A DNA stretch of 64,000 bases from Acidobacteriota bacterium. GTDB taxonomy: Bacteria > Acidobacteriota > Terriglobia > Terriglobales > SCQP01. A model generated the notes under the pieces. That model worked only from the letters and a program-made list of their open reading frames with translations. It was not told where the DNA came from and searched no databases. The DNA lies in the NCBI GenBank assembly GCA_021818955.1, contig JAKASR010000003.1:1-64000 (forward strand), in the 5' to 3' direction. This document shows positions 16,635 through 25,219 of this stretch, piece by piece (positions within the stretch are counted from its first letter, which is position 1; each line of letters opens with the position of its first letter). Both the position numbers and the translations under genes were made by a program.

Positions 16635-18320
16635 GAGGTTCATCATGCGTCGAATCCTGTTTCTGCTAGGCGGCTGCCTCGTGGCTCCGTCTTGGGGGCT
16701 GGCGGCGGCGCCTCCCGCCACCTCCTCCTCGTCGCACGCCGTCAGCGCGCAGTCGGTGATCAAGGCAATGGTCGTAGAAGAACGCGGACTGGTGCTGCGC
16801 CTGCGCAAGTACCACCCCATCGTCGAAACCTATATCCAGAATCTGCGCCCCGATCCCAAGCTGGGCAATGTGCCGGTGAAAGACCATTACTATCTCGGCC
16901 AACTGGATTACCGCCAAGCCCTGGAGAAAGACGACTCCTATCTGCAAAAGCCGCCCGCCAACTGGAAAAAGCAGCTCGTTCAGCGGCTGGACCCGCTGAA
17001 CCCGCTGGATACCTATCTGGCCAGCTTTTACAGCATGCATTTTCTCAACGCCGGTTTCGTCTCCATGCTGTTTCCCGATCCCTCGCGTTTCGACCCGGGC
17101 TCGTATCGCTTCCGCTACATCCGGCAGGAATTTCTCGGCAACGTGCGCTGTTACGTTTTCAACGTGCGGCCGCGGCATGGAATCAAAGGCGCGTTTCTCG
17201 GACGCATCTGGGTGGAGGCGCGCCACGATCATCTGGTGCGCTTCAATGGCACTTTCGTGCCGCAAATGACCTTCGGCCGCTACTTCCATTTCGACAGTTG
17301 GCGGGTAAATGTCCGGCCCGGCCTGTGGGTGCCCACCTTCGTCTATAGCGAAGAATCCGACCTGCGCGGCACCAGCCTGTTCGGTTTTGCCGGGCATGCG
17401 CGTTTTGCCGCCGAGACCCATATCTGGGGCTATCAGCTCAATCGCCGCCGCCGCGCATCCACCGCCTCGCAGATGATCGTGGAAGGCGCGGTCAAAGATC
17501 ACGCCAGCTCCAGCGACGGCTATTCCCCGATTGAGGCGGAGCGGCTGTGGCAGCGTGAAGCCGAAAACAACGTGCTGCACAGGCTGCAAAAGGCGGGCAT
17601 GCTGGCGCCTCCCGGCCCGGTCGATAAAATGCTCGAAACCGTGGTCAACAACCTGGAAATCACCAACCATCTCAATATCGAGCCGGCGGTGCGCTGCCGG
17701 GTGCTGCTGGTCACGCCGCTGGTGGCGTTCAGCATCGGCCACACCATCGTGCTTAGCCGCGGCTTAATCGATGTGCTGCCCGACGAGCCTTCGCTGGCGC
17801 TGATGCTGGCGCGCGGCCTGGCCGCGATCGTCAAGGGCGAGCCGATCGACACCAAGTTCGCTTTCTTCGACCGCATGCTGATTCCCAACGATCAGGTCTT
17901 TAAAAAGTTCCAGTTGCGCCTGGGCCGCATGGAGCAATCCAAAATCGACCGTGAAACCGTGGCGCTGATGCAACGCTCGCCTTATAAAAACCAGTTGGGA
18001 CAGGTGGGTTTGTTCCTGGAAGCGATGCGGGCGCGGGCTAAGGCGCTGCCGCACTTGATGGGCAGCGCAATCATCAGCGCACCGCTGGTCAAGCAGCAGC
18101 CGGCCAGCCATTCCGCGGCCTGGCTCCAACCGCTGCTCAAAGCCGCACCGCCGCTGGAATTCGCCTCGGTCAAGCAGATTGAAGCCTTGCCGCTCGGCAG
18201 CCGGCTCCAGCTCAGTCCCTGGAGCGATGGCTTGAGCTTGCTCAAAACCCCGCCGATCAGCCTGATGTCGGCGGCGGAAAAAATGCCTTTCCAGGTGACA
18301 CCGCAACGGCCTTACCTGCA
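15841..18320 (+). repeat. 2,480-bp direct repeat, copy 1 (TonB C-terminal part + M48-like gene)
   Basis: This segment recurs at 30451-32930 in the same direction, with an offset of 14,610 bases. About a dozen base differences are visible in the first ~280 bases; beyond 16115 I see none. Both edges are abrupt and lie inside coding regions, so the flanking codons of the two gene pairs differ. Confidence 0.9.
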
Positions 18321-18408
18321 ATATAAAACCGGACAGCTTAAGCGTCTCAACAGCCTCCAGTCCCGGCTTTCCGCCCGGATTTTGGCTCCGTTCAAGCCGG
18401 CACATTAG
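16645..18408 (+). CDS. Exported M48-like peptidase homologue without the HExxH motif, copy 1
   Basis: The ATG at 16645 opens a signal peptide (MRRILFLLGGCLVAPSWGLA), giving 587 residues. Residues ~25-330 form an uncharacterised periplasmic part. Residues ~330-470 follow the M48 pattern: VVNNLEITNHLNIEP, then FSIGHTIVLSRGLIDVLPDE, then LMLARGLAAIV. In M48 enzymes the last block reads VLAHELAHIV with zinc ligands in HExxH. Here those five positions are Arg390-Gly-Leu-Ala-Ala394, so both His and the catalytic Glu are gone. Zinc proteolysis is therefore unlikely, and a binding or chaperone role is more probable. The gene is 10 bp behind the TonB-like gene. The last 28 residues (after PYL) differ from those of copy 2. 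Confidence 0.75.
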   Translation: MRRILFLLGGCLVAPSWGLAAAPPATSSSSHAVSAQSVIKAMVVEERGLVLRLRKYHPIVETYIQNLRPDPKLGNVPVKDHYYLGQLDYRQALEKDDSYLQKPPANWKKQLVQRLDPLNPLDTYLASFYSMHFLNAGFVSMLFPDPSRFDPGSYRFRYIRQEFLGNVRCYVFNVRPRHGIKGAFLGRIWVEARHDHLVRFNGTFVPQMTFGRYFHFDSWRVNVRPGLWVPTFVYSEESDLRGTSLFGFAGHARFAAETHIWGYQLNRRRRASTASQMIVEGAVKDHASSSDGYSPIEAERLWQREAENNVLHRLQKAGMLAPPGPVDKMLETVVNNLEITNHLNIEPAVRCRVLLVTPLVAFSIGHTIVLSRGLIDVLPDEPSLALMLARGLAAIVKGEPIDTKFAFFDRMLIPNDQVFKKFQLRLGRMEQSKIDRETVALMQRSPYKNQLGQVGLFLEAMRARAKALPHLMGSAIISAPLVKQQPASHSAAWLQPLLKAAPPLEFASVKQIEALPLGSRLQLSPWSDGLSLLKTPPISLMSAAEKMPFQVTPQRPYLQYKTGQLKRLNSLQSRLSARILAPFKPAH

Positions 18409-18474
18409 GTCCATCTCATGGAGCCCCGGTCGCCTGATCCGTGGTTGCGTTTCAACCCGGCGGCGTGCCCGGCT

Positions 18475-19317
18475 TCAGCCTCCCCAATGAAGCGGCGGAT
18501 TTTTTAAAGTTAAGGCTTGAGCTTGCGGGCTGCCGGGGTCGTCACCCTGCGGATGCAGGCTTTTGAGCATGTTCTCCGCAAAATTGTTGGCGAGCGCACT
18601 GCGAAAATTTACCAATTGATCGTTCATGACCTGCTCTTCATTCATGTATTGCCGCTCGATATTGCTTTCTTCCAGCACTATCCAAGGCCTGATTTTATGT
18701 AACGCCCAATCGTGGGGCAACATATGCAATATCGCTGCATGCTGTTGCGCCAAGCAGGTCAGCTGGTAATGGCATTGGCACAGCAGGCGGATCATCGTAT
18801 TCAGTCGACCAGCCTGATTTCCAGCCTGAGATTGCAGGTATTGAATTTCAAATTGCTTAAGAATTTTCGCGGTTTTAAGCGCATAGCCTGAGACGTCAAA
18901 CGAGGCAACGAGAGCCGATGGGCGCAGGCGGGTTTCCGGCGGATGCCGGCGGCTTTCCTGCGCTGGGTTGGTTTTAACCACCTGGGCTATAAAGCTATAG
19001 CCCTGATGCGGTATAGTTTCGATGTATCTTGGGGATAAGCCGGATTCCCCCAAGGTGGCACGCAAGCGGTTCATAATGGAGCTAAGACAGTGTTCAAAAT
19101 TTACATATACCTTTTCGGACCAGAGAAGTTGAATCAGGCTCTGGCGGCATACCAGCCTGCCCGGAGTTTCAAGTAATCGTCTTAAAACAATTCCCAACTG
19201 ATGTTGAATGTGGACGCGATTCTGATTTCGATAAAGATGATTTTGATGGTCCAGATAAAATTGACCAAAACGATAGCCCTCAGCTTCAGCATTTGAACTT
19301 TCAAACCTGAGCCCCAT
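18475..19317 (-). CDS. Winged-helix (OmpR/CadC-type) regulator with unknown C-terminal domain
   Basis: The product has 280 residues. Residues ~13-110 form an OmpR-type winged helix (LVCRQSLIQLLWSEK, NRLRATLGESG, YIETIPHQGYSFIAQV). There is no receiver domain and no membrane helix. The last ~150 residues are mostly helical and Gln-rich and match nothing I know; they could be a sensor or oligomerisation part. It stands 95 bp downstream of the HipA-like kinase gene on the same strand, so the two may share a transcript. It is convergent with the copy 1 M48-like gene. Some of the coding region is AT-richer than the neighbours, which hints at transfer. Confidence 0.7.
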   Translation of the reverse strand: MGLRFESSNAEAEGYRFGQFYLDHQNHLYRNQNRVHIQHQLGIVLRRLLETPGRLVCRQSLIQLLWSEKVYVNFEHCLSSIMNRLRATLGESGLSPRYIETIPHQGYSFIAQVVKTNPAQESRRHPPETRLRPSALVASFDVSGYALKTAKILKQFEIQYLQSQAGNQAGRLNTMIRLLCQCHYQLTCLAQQHAAILHMLPHDWALHKIRPWIVLEESNIERQYMNEEQVMNDQLVNFRSALANNFAENMLKSLHPQGDDPGSPQAQALTLKNPPLHWGG

Positions 19318-19412
19318 GTACCACCCCTTGAACCGATGCTTGAAAGTATGTCAACCATAACCATTATTTCAAAGGGAAGTCAACTAGATTCAACTTGATA
19401 TCCGTCAGCTTT

Positions 19413-20348
19413 TTAAAGTCTGATTCCTGAAAGCGGCCTATGGGTCGGGTCTGGAAAGTTAGCGGGGTACGGTATTGCTGCCGGCATCAGCATTTTATGT
19501 TCACCCGTTGCTTTTCCCTGGGCGGCTCCAGCTATCTGCATGATAAGCCCCAGCTTAGCCATGAGCGCCGAAAGCTGACTGCGTAGCCTTAGCCGCCTAC
19601 GATCAAGTTGAGAGACCAGCAGCGTCAGCTCGGCCGTATTGTGCTCGTACCATTCGGGCGGGATCCGGCTGGCCGCTTCCGACAGCTGATATATGGAAAT
19701 GCCTTCTATGCGTTCCAGCCAGGGCGAGAAAGAACCGATACCGCTCATTCCAGCGTAGACTATAGCTCGGTCATATATTCCCCGCAGCGGACTATCGGGA
19801 AAGTTCCAGTAATTGGCATTAAAGCAAAAACCTTGATCGATCATATAAACTCGCAGCGGCCGACAGGGGTGCTCGCGGCAGAAAATGACCTGCCGCCTAT
19901 CGCAGTTGCAGGTCCATTGATCAAAGGCCAGCATGCCCCAAAAATCCCGCAGGTTGGCGATAAGTTCCAAGCCAGGGTCGGGCAAATAATCATAGATCGG
20001 GCAGCGCGGATCGGTGGTGGGCAGCCGCGAGCCAAAATGCAGGCCTGCGGGACAGGGCTCGGTTGGCTGGCCCCGATACTGGCTCAGACCGGGGGTAGAT
20101 TGAATCAGCTCCGCCGATATATCGAGGATGACCGACTCCGGCACGGGCAAGCCGATGGCGTGCGCCAGCCGGGTGGCGAATAATTCATTAGCGAGAATCC
20201 GGCGGTGTTGGGGATTGTTTTGAAATTTCACCACATAAAAATGGTCATCATCGGCGCGCAGCAGATGCGGCTGCGAACCGCCCCGCAGCGGCCGTATATA
20301 CTCGACCGCGGATAGCGTTCTGATAGTGGAACTAAAACACGTTTCCAT
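19413..20348 (-). CDS. HipA-like kinase-domain protein
   Basis: The product has about 311 residues from the ATG at 20348; a TTG at 20384 in the same frame is also possible. It shows the blocks of stand-alone HipA-like kinases: RPLRGGSQPHLL near residue 22, VVKFQNN with the ATP-binding Lys near 42, a catalytic-loop-like DQWTCNCDRRQVIF near 160, and YMIDQGFCFN near 185 in the place of the metal-binding Asp. HipA proper is a serine kinase that phosphorylates glutamyl-tRNA synthetase and pairs with HipB. No HipB-type gene is seen here. The only neighbour on the strand is the winged-helix regulator downstream. Substrate unknown. Confidence 0.7.
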   Translation of the reverse strand: METCFSSTIRTLSAVEYIRPLRGGSQPHLLRADDDHFYVVKFQNNPQHRRILANELFATRLAHAIGLPVPESVILDISAELIQSTPGLSQYRGQPTEPCPAGLHFGSRLPTTDPRCPIYDYLPDPGLELIANLRDFWGMLAFDQWTCNCDRRQVIFCREHPCRPLRVYMIDQGFCFNANYWNFPDSPLRGIYDRAIVYAGMSGIGSFSPWLERIEGISIYQLSEAASRIPPEWYEHNTAELTLLVSQLDRRRLRLRSQLSALMAKLGLIMQIAGAAQGKATGEHKMLMPAAIPYPANFPDPTHRPLSGIRL

Positions 20349-21376
20349 AGTGGCGCAATAACTTGGAATACTATAGTCATTCAACTGATAGGCTAGTCAA
20401 TTCATTTATTATCATTTGAATTTCATTATGGAATAGTTCGCCGTGAGGGGGAGTCAGTTTGACACCTCCGCCGAGTCTGGGATCATAACCTCAAGGCAGT
20501 AAAGGATTTGTTGTCTTCCAGACGGTTGCCGGCCATTCCGCGTAATCTTATATTCCACTGATCAAATTAACATTCTTGTATCAACTGTCATTCAACCTTA
20601 CTTAATAAGAACGGACGTACCCGAGCTTGACAGTGCGTCTTGGCCGCCGATTCAGTCATTCAATTCAATCATTAAAACTGGCTTGAATCAATAATTCTGC
20701 TTCGGCCTGCCGGTTGATCCGCCATGCGAAGCCTCAGCTTTAAGCCGTCGCAACCAAGCTTGACCGACCCCGCTAGCCTGCCCACAGTCGCCACGCCCCC
20801 TCTCTACGAGGCGGGAGAAAGAGCCTTCAGCCAGCGCACGGAGCGAACTGCTCGATAACGCCGTGCGCCAGCCCGGCTGAATTCACCAAGCCTACCAGCG
20901 CTTTCACGATATTCGATTGGCGCTCGCTGCTTGCCGCCGTGCGCCAGTTTGTCCGCCGCCTTTTTAAAAACTGGATGCAGGAAAACCCGTAAAGCCGCCT
21001 AGGCCGCGGCGGCCGGGCCGCACCATGTCCTTTGGCGTGGTGCTGCTCCGCTTGCGTTCTGCGTATGCCGCCCGCAAAGTTTAAAATTTGAGCTAACCGC
21101 TACATTTTTTCTTCGACGCCGGCCAGAGGGGAAGTCGGGTGATTTCCCGGGGAAAAGCCGGCGCTTACCGGCTGCGCGCATTTTGCGGAAAACTTACCGC
21201 CCTGCGGCATAAAATCACCCTGCGCCGTCCCTGTAAACCCCATAAGCTTTGCGCCGCTTGAGCGGATGAAACTGATTAATTTACCGCGCGCAAACTCCTG
21301 GCCGGCCGGCACGGACGCCCGTGATAACGTAAAGTTTTGCGGTTTTTGCCAGCCTTGCATCCGGAAAGGCTTTTTG
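20349..21376. other. About 1 kb without a recognised gene
   Basis: The first ~300 bp next to the kinase gene are rich in A and T and probably include its promoter. From 20700 to 21000 one plus frame ends with LLAAVRQFVRRLFKNWMQEN before a stop at about 20990, which may be the tail of a lost gene. I could not link it to a family. No repeat or RNA gene was recognised. Confidence 0.45.
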
Positions 21377-22333
21377 ATGCCTGCAATCCTGAATCTGGTG
21401 ACCGGCGGCGCCGGTTTTATCGGCTCTAGCTTATGCCGCGCCCTGCTGGAGCGCGGCGAACGGGTGCGGGTGCTTGATAATTTCTCAACCGGCAAGCGCG
21501 ACAACCTACGCCAGCTTGCGGTCGAGTTAATCGAAGGCGATGCCGCCGATGCCGACACCGCCCGGCGCGCCTGCCAGGGCGCCGATTACGTTTTCCATCA
21601 GGCCGCGCTGCCCTCGGTGCCGCGCTCGCTTCGCCAGCCGCTGGAAAGCCATCGCGCCTGCGCCACGGCCACCCTGGTCATGCTGGAAGCCGCGCGCCAG
21701 GCCGGCGTCCGTCGCTTCCTCTATGCCGCCTCTTCTTCCGCCTACGGCAATGCCCCCGGCGTGCCCAAGACCGAATCGATGCTCCCGAACCCGTGCTCGC
21801 CCTATGCCGCCGCCAAACTCGCCGGCGAATCCTATTGCGCGGTCTATTCCGCCGTTTATGGCCTGGAGACCGTCAGCCTGCGTTATTTCAATGTCTTCGG
21901 GCCGCGCCAGGATCCGGACTCGCCCTACTCCGGCGTGCTTTCTATCTTCATTACCCGCCTGCTGGCGGGCGAGCCCTGCACCATTTTTGGAGATGGCGAA
22001 ACTTCGCGCGATTTTATTTTTATTGATAACGTCGTCAGCGCCAACCTGCTGGCGCGCCACTCGCCCCGCGCCCCCGGCAAGGTCTATAACCTGGGCTGCG
22101 GCCGGCGCGTCACGCTCAACTGGGTGTATGCCTTTCTGGCGCGTGCGCTCGGCGTCGATCGGCCGCCGCTGTATGCTCCCGAGCGCGAAGGCGACGTGCG
22201 CGATTCACTCGCCGATATCGAGGCCGCCCGGCGCGATCTCGGCTATGCACCGCTGGTCGATATCGAAGCCGGCTTGCGCGCAACCATTGACTGGTATCGT
22301 CAATCCATCCCGCCGGCTAAAAGCACCGCCTGA
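21377..22333 (+). CDS. NAD-dependent sugar-nucleotide epimerase/dehydratase (extended SDR)
   Basis: The product has 318 residues. It opens with the dinucleotide-binding motif TGGAGFIGSSL. A catalytic Ser lies in AASSSAYG and the Tyr-Lys pair in YAAAK at about residues 150-154. Conserved blocks RYFNVFGPRQDP and GDGETSRDFIFIDNVV place it among the UDP-hexose/UDP-HexNAc 4-epimerases (GalE/WbpP type). The substrate cannot be fixed from sequence. I chose the ATG at 21377 because the Rossmann fold starts right after it. The gene is convergent with gmhA, in line with a role in envelope polysaccharide. Confidence 0.85.
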   Translation: MPAILNLVTGGAGFIGSSLCRALLERGERVRVLDNFSTGKRDNLRQLAVELIEGDAADADTARRACQGADYVFHQAALPSVPRSLRQPLESHRACATATLVMLEAARQAGVRRFLYAASSSAYGNAPGVPKTESMLPNPCSPYAAAKLAGESYCAVYSAVYGLETVSLRYFNVFGPRQDPDSPYSGVLSIFITRLLAGEPCTIFGDGETSRDFIFIDNVVSANLLARHSPRAPGKVYNLGCGRRVTLNWVYAFLARALGVDRPPLYAPEREGDVRDSLADIEAARRDLGYAPLVDIEAGLRATIDWYRQSIPPAKSTA

Positions 22334-22488
22334 AGTTGAGGCCGCAAGTTAAAACCATAGCGCCGCCATAACTGGCGCGGCGATGGCCGGATGCGGGCGC
22401 GAGTGTTGGCCGCCGATGGCGGGGGTAATTTCTTAAGGACGGCCGGCAAGAAACGTTTGCATCGGTCAAGCTGAGCGGCGCTTTGCCG

Positions 22489-23073
22489 TCAAGATGCTGG
22501 CGAAAACAACGCCCGCTCGACGATTTCGCAGAGCACGTGTCCGATTAAAATATGGCATTCCTGTATCCGGGGCGTATCATCGGAGGGCACCGCCAGCAGA
22601 ATATCGACTTTGGCGGCCATAGCCCCGCCGCCGGCCCCGGTCAGGCCCAGGGTGCTCAGGCGCTGCTGCCGCGCCCAATCGAGTGCAGCCAAAATATTGC
22701 GCGAATTGCCGGACGTGCTGATTGCAACCACCAGGTCGCCCGGCGCCGCCAGGGCCTCTAACGGGCGCAGGAAGCTGGCCTCATAGCCAAAATCGTTGCC
22801 GATTGCCGTCAGCGAGGAAGTGTTGGTGTGCAGCGCCAGCGCCGGCAGCGCCCGCCGGTTCAGGCGATAACGCCCGACAAATTCGGCGGCCAGGTGCTGC
22901 GCGTCGGCCGCGCTGCCGCCATTACCCATGAACAGGGCTTTATTGCCGGCGCGGTAGGTGGCCACCAGCCGCTCGGCGGCGACAACCAGCGGCCGCTGCA
23001 GCTGCTCTAGCGCCGCTTGCTTGACGGCAAGGCTGCTTTTAAAACTGTCGCGAATGATGCTGTCGTAGTTCAT
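22489..23073 (-). CDS. gmhA: Sedoheptulose-7-phosphate isomerase
   Basis: The product has 194 residues from the ATG at 23073, the normal size of GmhA. It converts sedoheptulose 7-phosphate into D-glycero-D-manno-heptose 7-phosphate, the first step to the ADP-heptose of LPS. The SIS fold shows GNGGSAADAQHLAAEFVGR near residue 52, STSGNSRNIL near 115 and PRIQECHILIGHVLCE near 168, with the conserved Glu and His. A longer frame to 23229 has no family similarity. The hldA-type kinase of the same pathway is at 44446. A broken 5' copy of this gene and its upstream region is at 40512-40690. A degenerate form of the TATCCGACTGGCT motif lies about 77 bp upstream of the start. Confidence 0.88.
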   Translation of the reverse strand: MNYDSIIRDSFKSSLAVKQAALEQLQRPLVVAAERLVATYRAGNKALFMGNGGSAADAQHLAAEFVGRYRLNRRALPALALHTNTSSLTAIGNDFGYEASFLRPLEALAAPGDLVVAISTSGNSRNILAALDWARQQRLSTLGLTGAGGGAMAAKVDILLAVPSDDTPRIQECHILIGHVLCEIVERALFSPAS

Positions 23074-23348
23074 CTCTGCCTGAATCCTGTCCGGGAAATT
23101 GACGGCTGATTCGTTTGCGGTTTTTGCGCATTCAGCAAACAAGTTATTGTATCCGACCGGCTGGCCCCCTCCCGGCCCCGCTACATCGGCTCTCGCTTGC
23201 GCGGCGAAATTTTTGCGGCTTTCCTGCAAGAAAGATCCGCTGGATTATGCCGCCCTGTGCATGAGCAAAATTGTACAGCGGTGTATAACGATCCAGCCCA
23301 TATTGAATCAGGCAGTATGAGGTCAAATTTTAACAGGAGAATTCAGCC

Positions 23349-23930
23349 ATGTCAGACAAAAAATCAGCCATTTTAGGCATTTATCCCGATTATTCCAGCG
23401 TGGAGAATGCGGTGGACCTTCTGAAAGAGGCCGGTTTCGGCAATGCGAATATCTCCGTGTTGTTTCCCGAAAAAGCCGGCGGCAAAAAATTCGCTCATGA
23501 CAAAGGCACGCACGCGCCCGAAGGCACGATGACCGGCGCAGGCACCGGCGCGGTCGTGGGCGGAACGCTGGGCTGGCTAGTGGGCATCGGCGCCCTGGCC
23601 ATCCCGGGGCTGGGCGTGTTCATCGCCGCCGGTCCGCTGATGGCGGCGCTGGCCGGGGTGGGCGTGGGCGGCACGGTGGGCGGAATCACGGGCGGGCTGG
23701 TCGGCCTGGGGATCCCCAAACACGACGCCGAGCGGTATGAAGTGCGGGTCAAGGCGGGCGGGATGTTGCTTTCGGTGCATGCCGAAAACATAGAGGGGAC
23801 CCAACGCGCCCGGGAGATTATGACGCGGACGGGGGCCCAGGACATTTCCGCCACTGGGGAAGCGAGCGCCAGTTATGTGCGGAGCGAGCCCGTAGCGGCA
23901 CATGTTCCCGAGCTTAAGCGCGTGGTTTAG
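23349..23930 (+). CDS. General-stress-type protein (YflT-like) with glycine-rich hydrophobic core
   Basis: The product has 193 residues and a good ribosome site (AGGAG 9 bases before the ATG). Residues ~8-35 resemble the start of YflT/17M-type stress proteins (GIYPDYSSVENAVDLLKEAG). A long Gly/Ala-rich hydrophobic segment at about 60-125 looks like a glycine-zipper hairpin that could enter membranes. The last part, VRVKAGGMLLSVHAEN, is the usual closing ferredoxin-like strand pattern. Such proteins are induced by osmotic or heat stress in other bacteria, but their activity is unknown. It opens a run of small stress-type genes. Confidence 0.65.
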   Translation: MSDKKSAILGIYPDYSSVENAVDLLKEAGFGNANISVLFPEKAGGKKFAHDKGTHAPEGTMTGAGTGAVVGGTLGWLVGIGALAIPGLGVFIAAGPLMAALAGVGVGGTVGGITGGLVGLGIPKHDAERYEVRVKAGGMLLSVHAENIEGTQRAREIMTRTGAQDISATGEASASYVRSEPVAAHVPELKRVV

Positions 23931-24012
23931 CCAGGCAGGCCGCAAAAGCGGCAGCGAATCGGTTTCGGCGCCGCGCAGCGCGATTTTCGATGTTCAGGGC
24001 ACGAGGTGAGAT

Positions 24013-24093
24013 ATGGATACTCTTTTAATTGTTCTGTTGGTGGTATTTTTGCTCGGCGGCGGCGGTTGGGGATATTCCCGTTGGCGCCGGTAA
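24013..24093 (+). CDS. DUF3309-like small membrane protein (26 residues)
   Basis: A 26-codon gene encodes one membrane helix followed by a short basic tail (MDTLLIVLLVVFLLGGGGWG, then YSRWRR). A strong ribosome site (GAGGTGAG) lies just before the ATG. Small proteins of this form with a GGGGWGYxR tail are common in proteobacteria and acidobacteria and are often annotated near or within DUF3309. Function unknown. It is in the stress-type cluster. Confidence 0.6.
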   Translation: MDTLLIVLLVVFLLGGGGWGYSRWRR

Positions 24094-24334
24094 TACGCCC
24101 GGGCGACTAACTACTCCGCCCGGCTTAGCACCGATGTCCACAAGGCCGCCGCGGCAGGCAAGACCAAAGTTTCAACTATGGAGAGTGGTGCGGCGGCCTT
24201 GCGGCGGAGCCGCTTTTCCTGCGATCTCGCTTCGCTTGGCGAAACGACCTGGCCGGCACGACGAAAGTCCAAATGAACAAGCATGCAACCACACAATTCA
24301 TGCATCCAACCATTGAAAGAAAGAGAACCTAACC

Positions 24335-24550
24335 ATGGGACACAAACCGCATCAACACAATCATGACGCAACCCACCGCCATGGACCGGCAAACGCCCTG
24401 GCGGCACAGGAACCTGGGCTAGCGGACCGTATCCGGCGGCGGGCCTACGAACTATTTCAAACCCATCCGGACAGTTCTGAGCTACAGAACTGGCTGCGCG
24501 CGGAGCGGGAAATTCTGCAAGCTTCGCCCGTCCTTCCGGCAGTTCATTAG
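24335..24550 (+). CDS. DUF2934 protein
   Basis: The product has 71 residues. The His-rich first 20 residues are followed by the DUF2934 block (DRIRRRAYELFQTHPDSSEL, then QNWLRAEREIL). DUF2934 proteins are short, soluble and helical and have no known activity. They are frequent in soil bacteria next to stress genes, as here. The upstream GAAAGAAAGAGAA stretch can serve as the ribosome site. Confidence 0.75.
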   Translation: MGHKPHQHNHDATHRHGPANALAAQEPGLADRIRRRAYELFQTHPDSSELQNWLRAEREILQASPVLPAVH

Positions 24551-24612
24551 TTGTTTCGTTCGCGCCGGCACGGGACTGTCACTCCGCACCGGCCGGCGCA
24601 AGGCAAGGAGCC

Positions 24613-24760
24613 ATGATCATGCATCTTGAAACTCAGCGAAGGCCAACTGTAATTGCATGGCGCGCACGGGAAAAGCACCATATTGGGTTATTTTCCGAGC
24701 GGCGGGCTGGGCCTGGTGCTGGTGGTGCTGATTATTCTGCTGCTCCTGGGCCGGTTATAG
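24613..24760 (+). pseudogene. DUF3309 protein, frameshifted
   Basis: A good ribosome site (AAGGAG) precedes an ATG at 24613, but the conserved DUF3309 tail lies in another frame: GYFPSGGLGLVLVVLIILLL then LGRL and a stop at 24760. The start and the tail can be joined only by a frameshift near 24640-24680. The 35-codon frame from TTG 24653 might still be made, but it lacks the first membrane helix. Confidence 0.55.
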
Positions 24761-24835
24761 GCCGCGGTGCCAGCGGCGCGACCGTCTACCGCATGCATTA
24801 AATGTCACATTAGATTTACGAAAGGACACATAACT

Positions 24836-25027
24836 ATGCCTCTCATTCATGTCATTTTGGTGTTGATTGTGGTGGGCGTACTGCTCTGGCTCATTAACAC
24901 CTATATCCCCATGGCGGGCCCGATCAAGGCGATTTTAAACGCCGTGGTGGTCATTGTACTGATTTTGTGGCTGCTCAATGCCTTCGGCCTTCTCAGCTCT
25001 ATCCGCAGCATGCACGTGGGGGGGTGA
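24836..25027 (+). CDS. Small membrane protein (63 residues, two helices)
   Basis: The protein reads as two hydrophobic helices (IHVILVLIVVGVLLWLI and ILNAVVVIVLILWLLNAFGL) joined by NTYIPMAGPIKA. Proteins with this INxYIPM-x(3)-IK-x-IL plan are widespread small membrane proteins of unknown role. A GAAAGGA ribosome site precedes the ATG at 24836. It is the last small gene before the glycosyltransferase gene. Confidence 0.7.
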   Translation: MPLIHVILVLIVVGVLLWLINTYIPMAGPIKAILNAVVVIVLILWLLNAFGLLSSIRSMHVGG

Positions 25028-25219
25028 CTCAAGGAATTGCCGTTGCATGCTATGTCGCTCGGAACCCTCCAATACGGCATTCTTTTGCAAAATCTTCGAT
25101 TTTGCCATCCGTGCACTGCGCGGTGTCCTTACTACTTCAGCATGGCTTGGTTCGCTTACTCCAGGGTTCTGATCATAAATTAACCAGCAGAGGGCCGGGG
25201 TGCCGGCGCCAGGGATGGC

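Noticed and set aside
16666-17742. 358-codon open frame on the minus strand, repeated at 31276-32352
   Set aside because: It is the antisense shadow of the M48-like gene; no family motif, and long only because of the high GC content.
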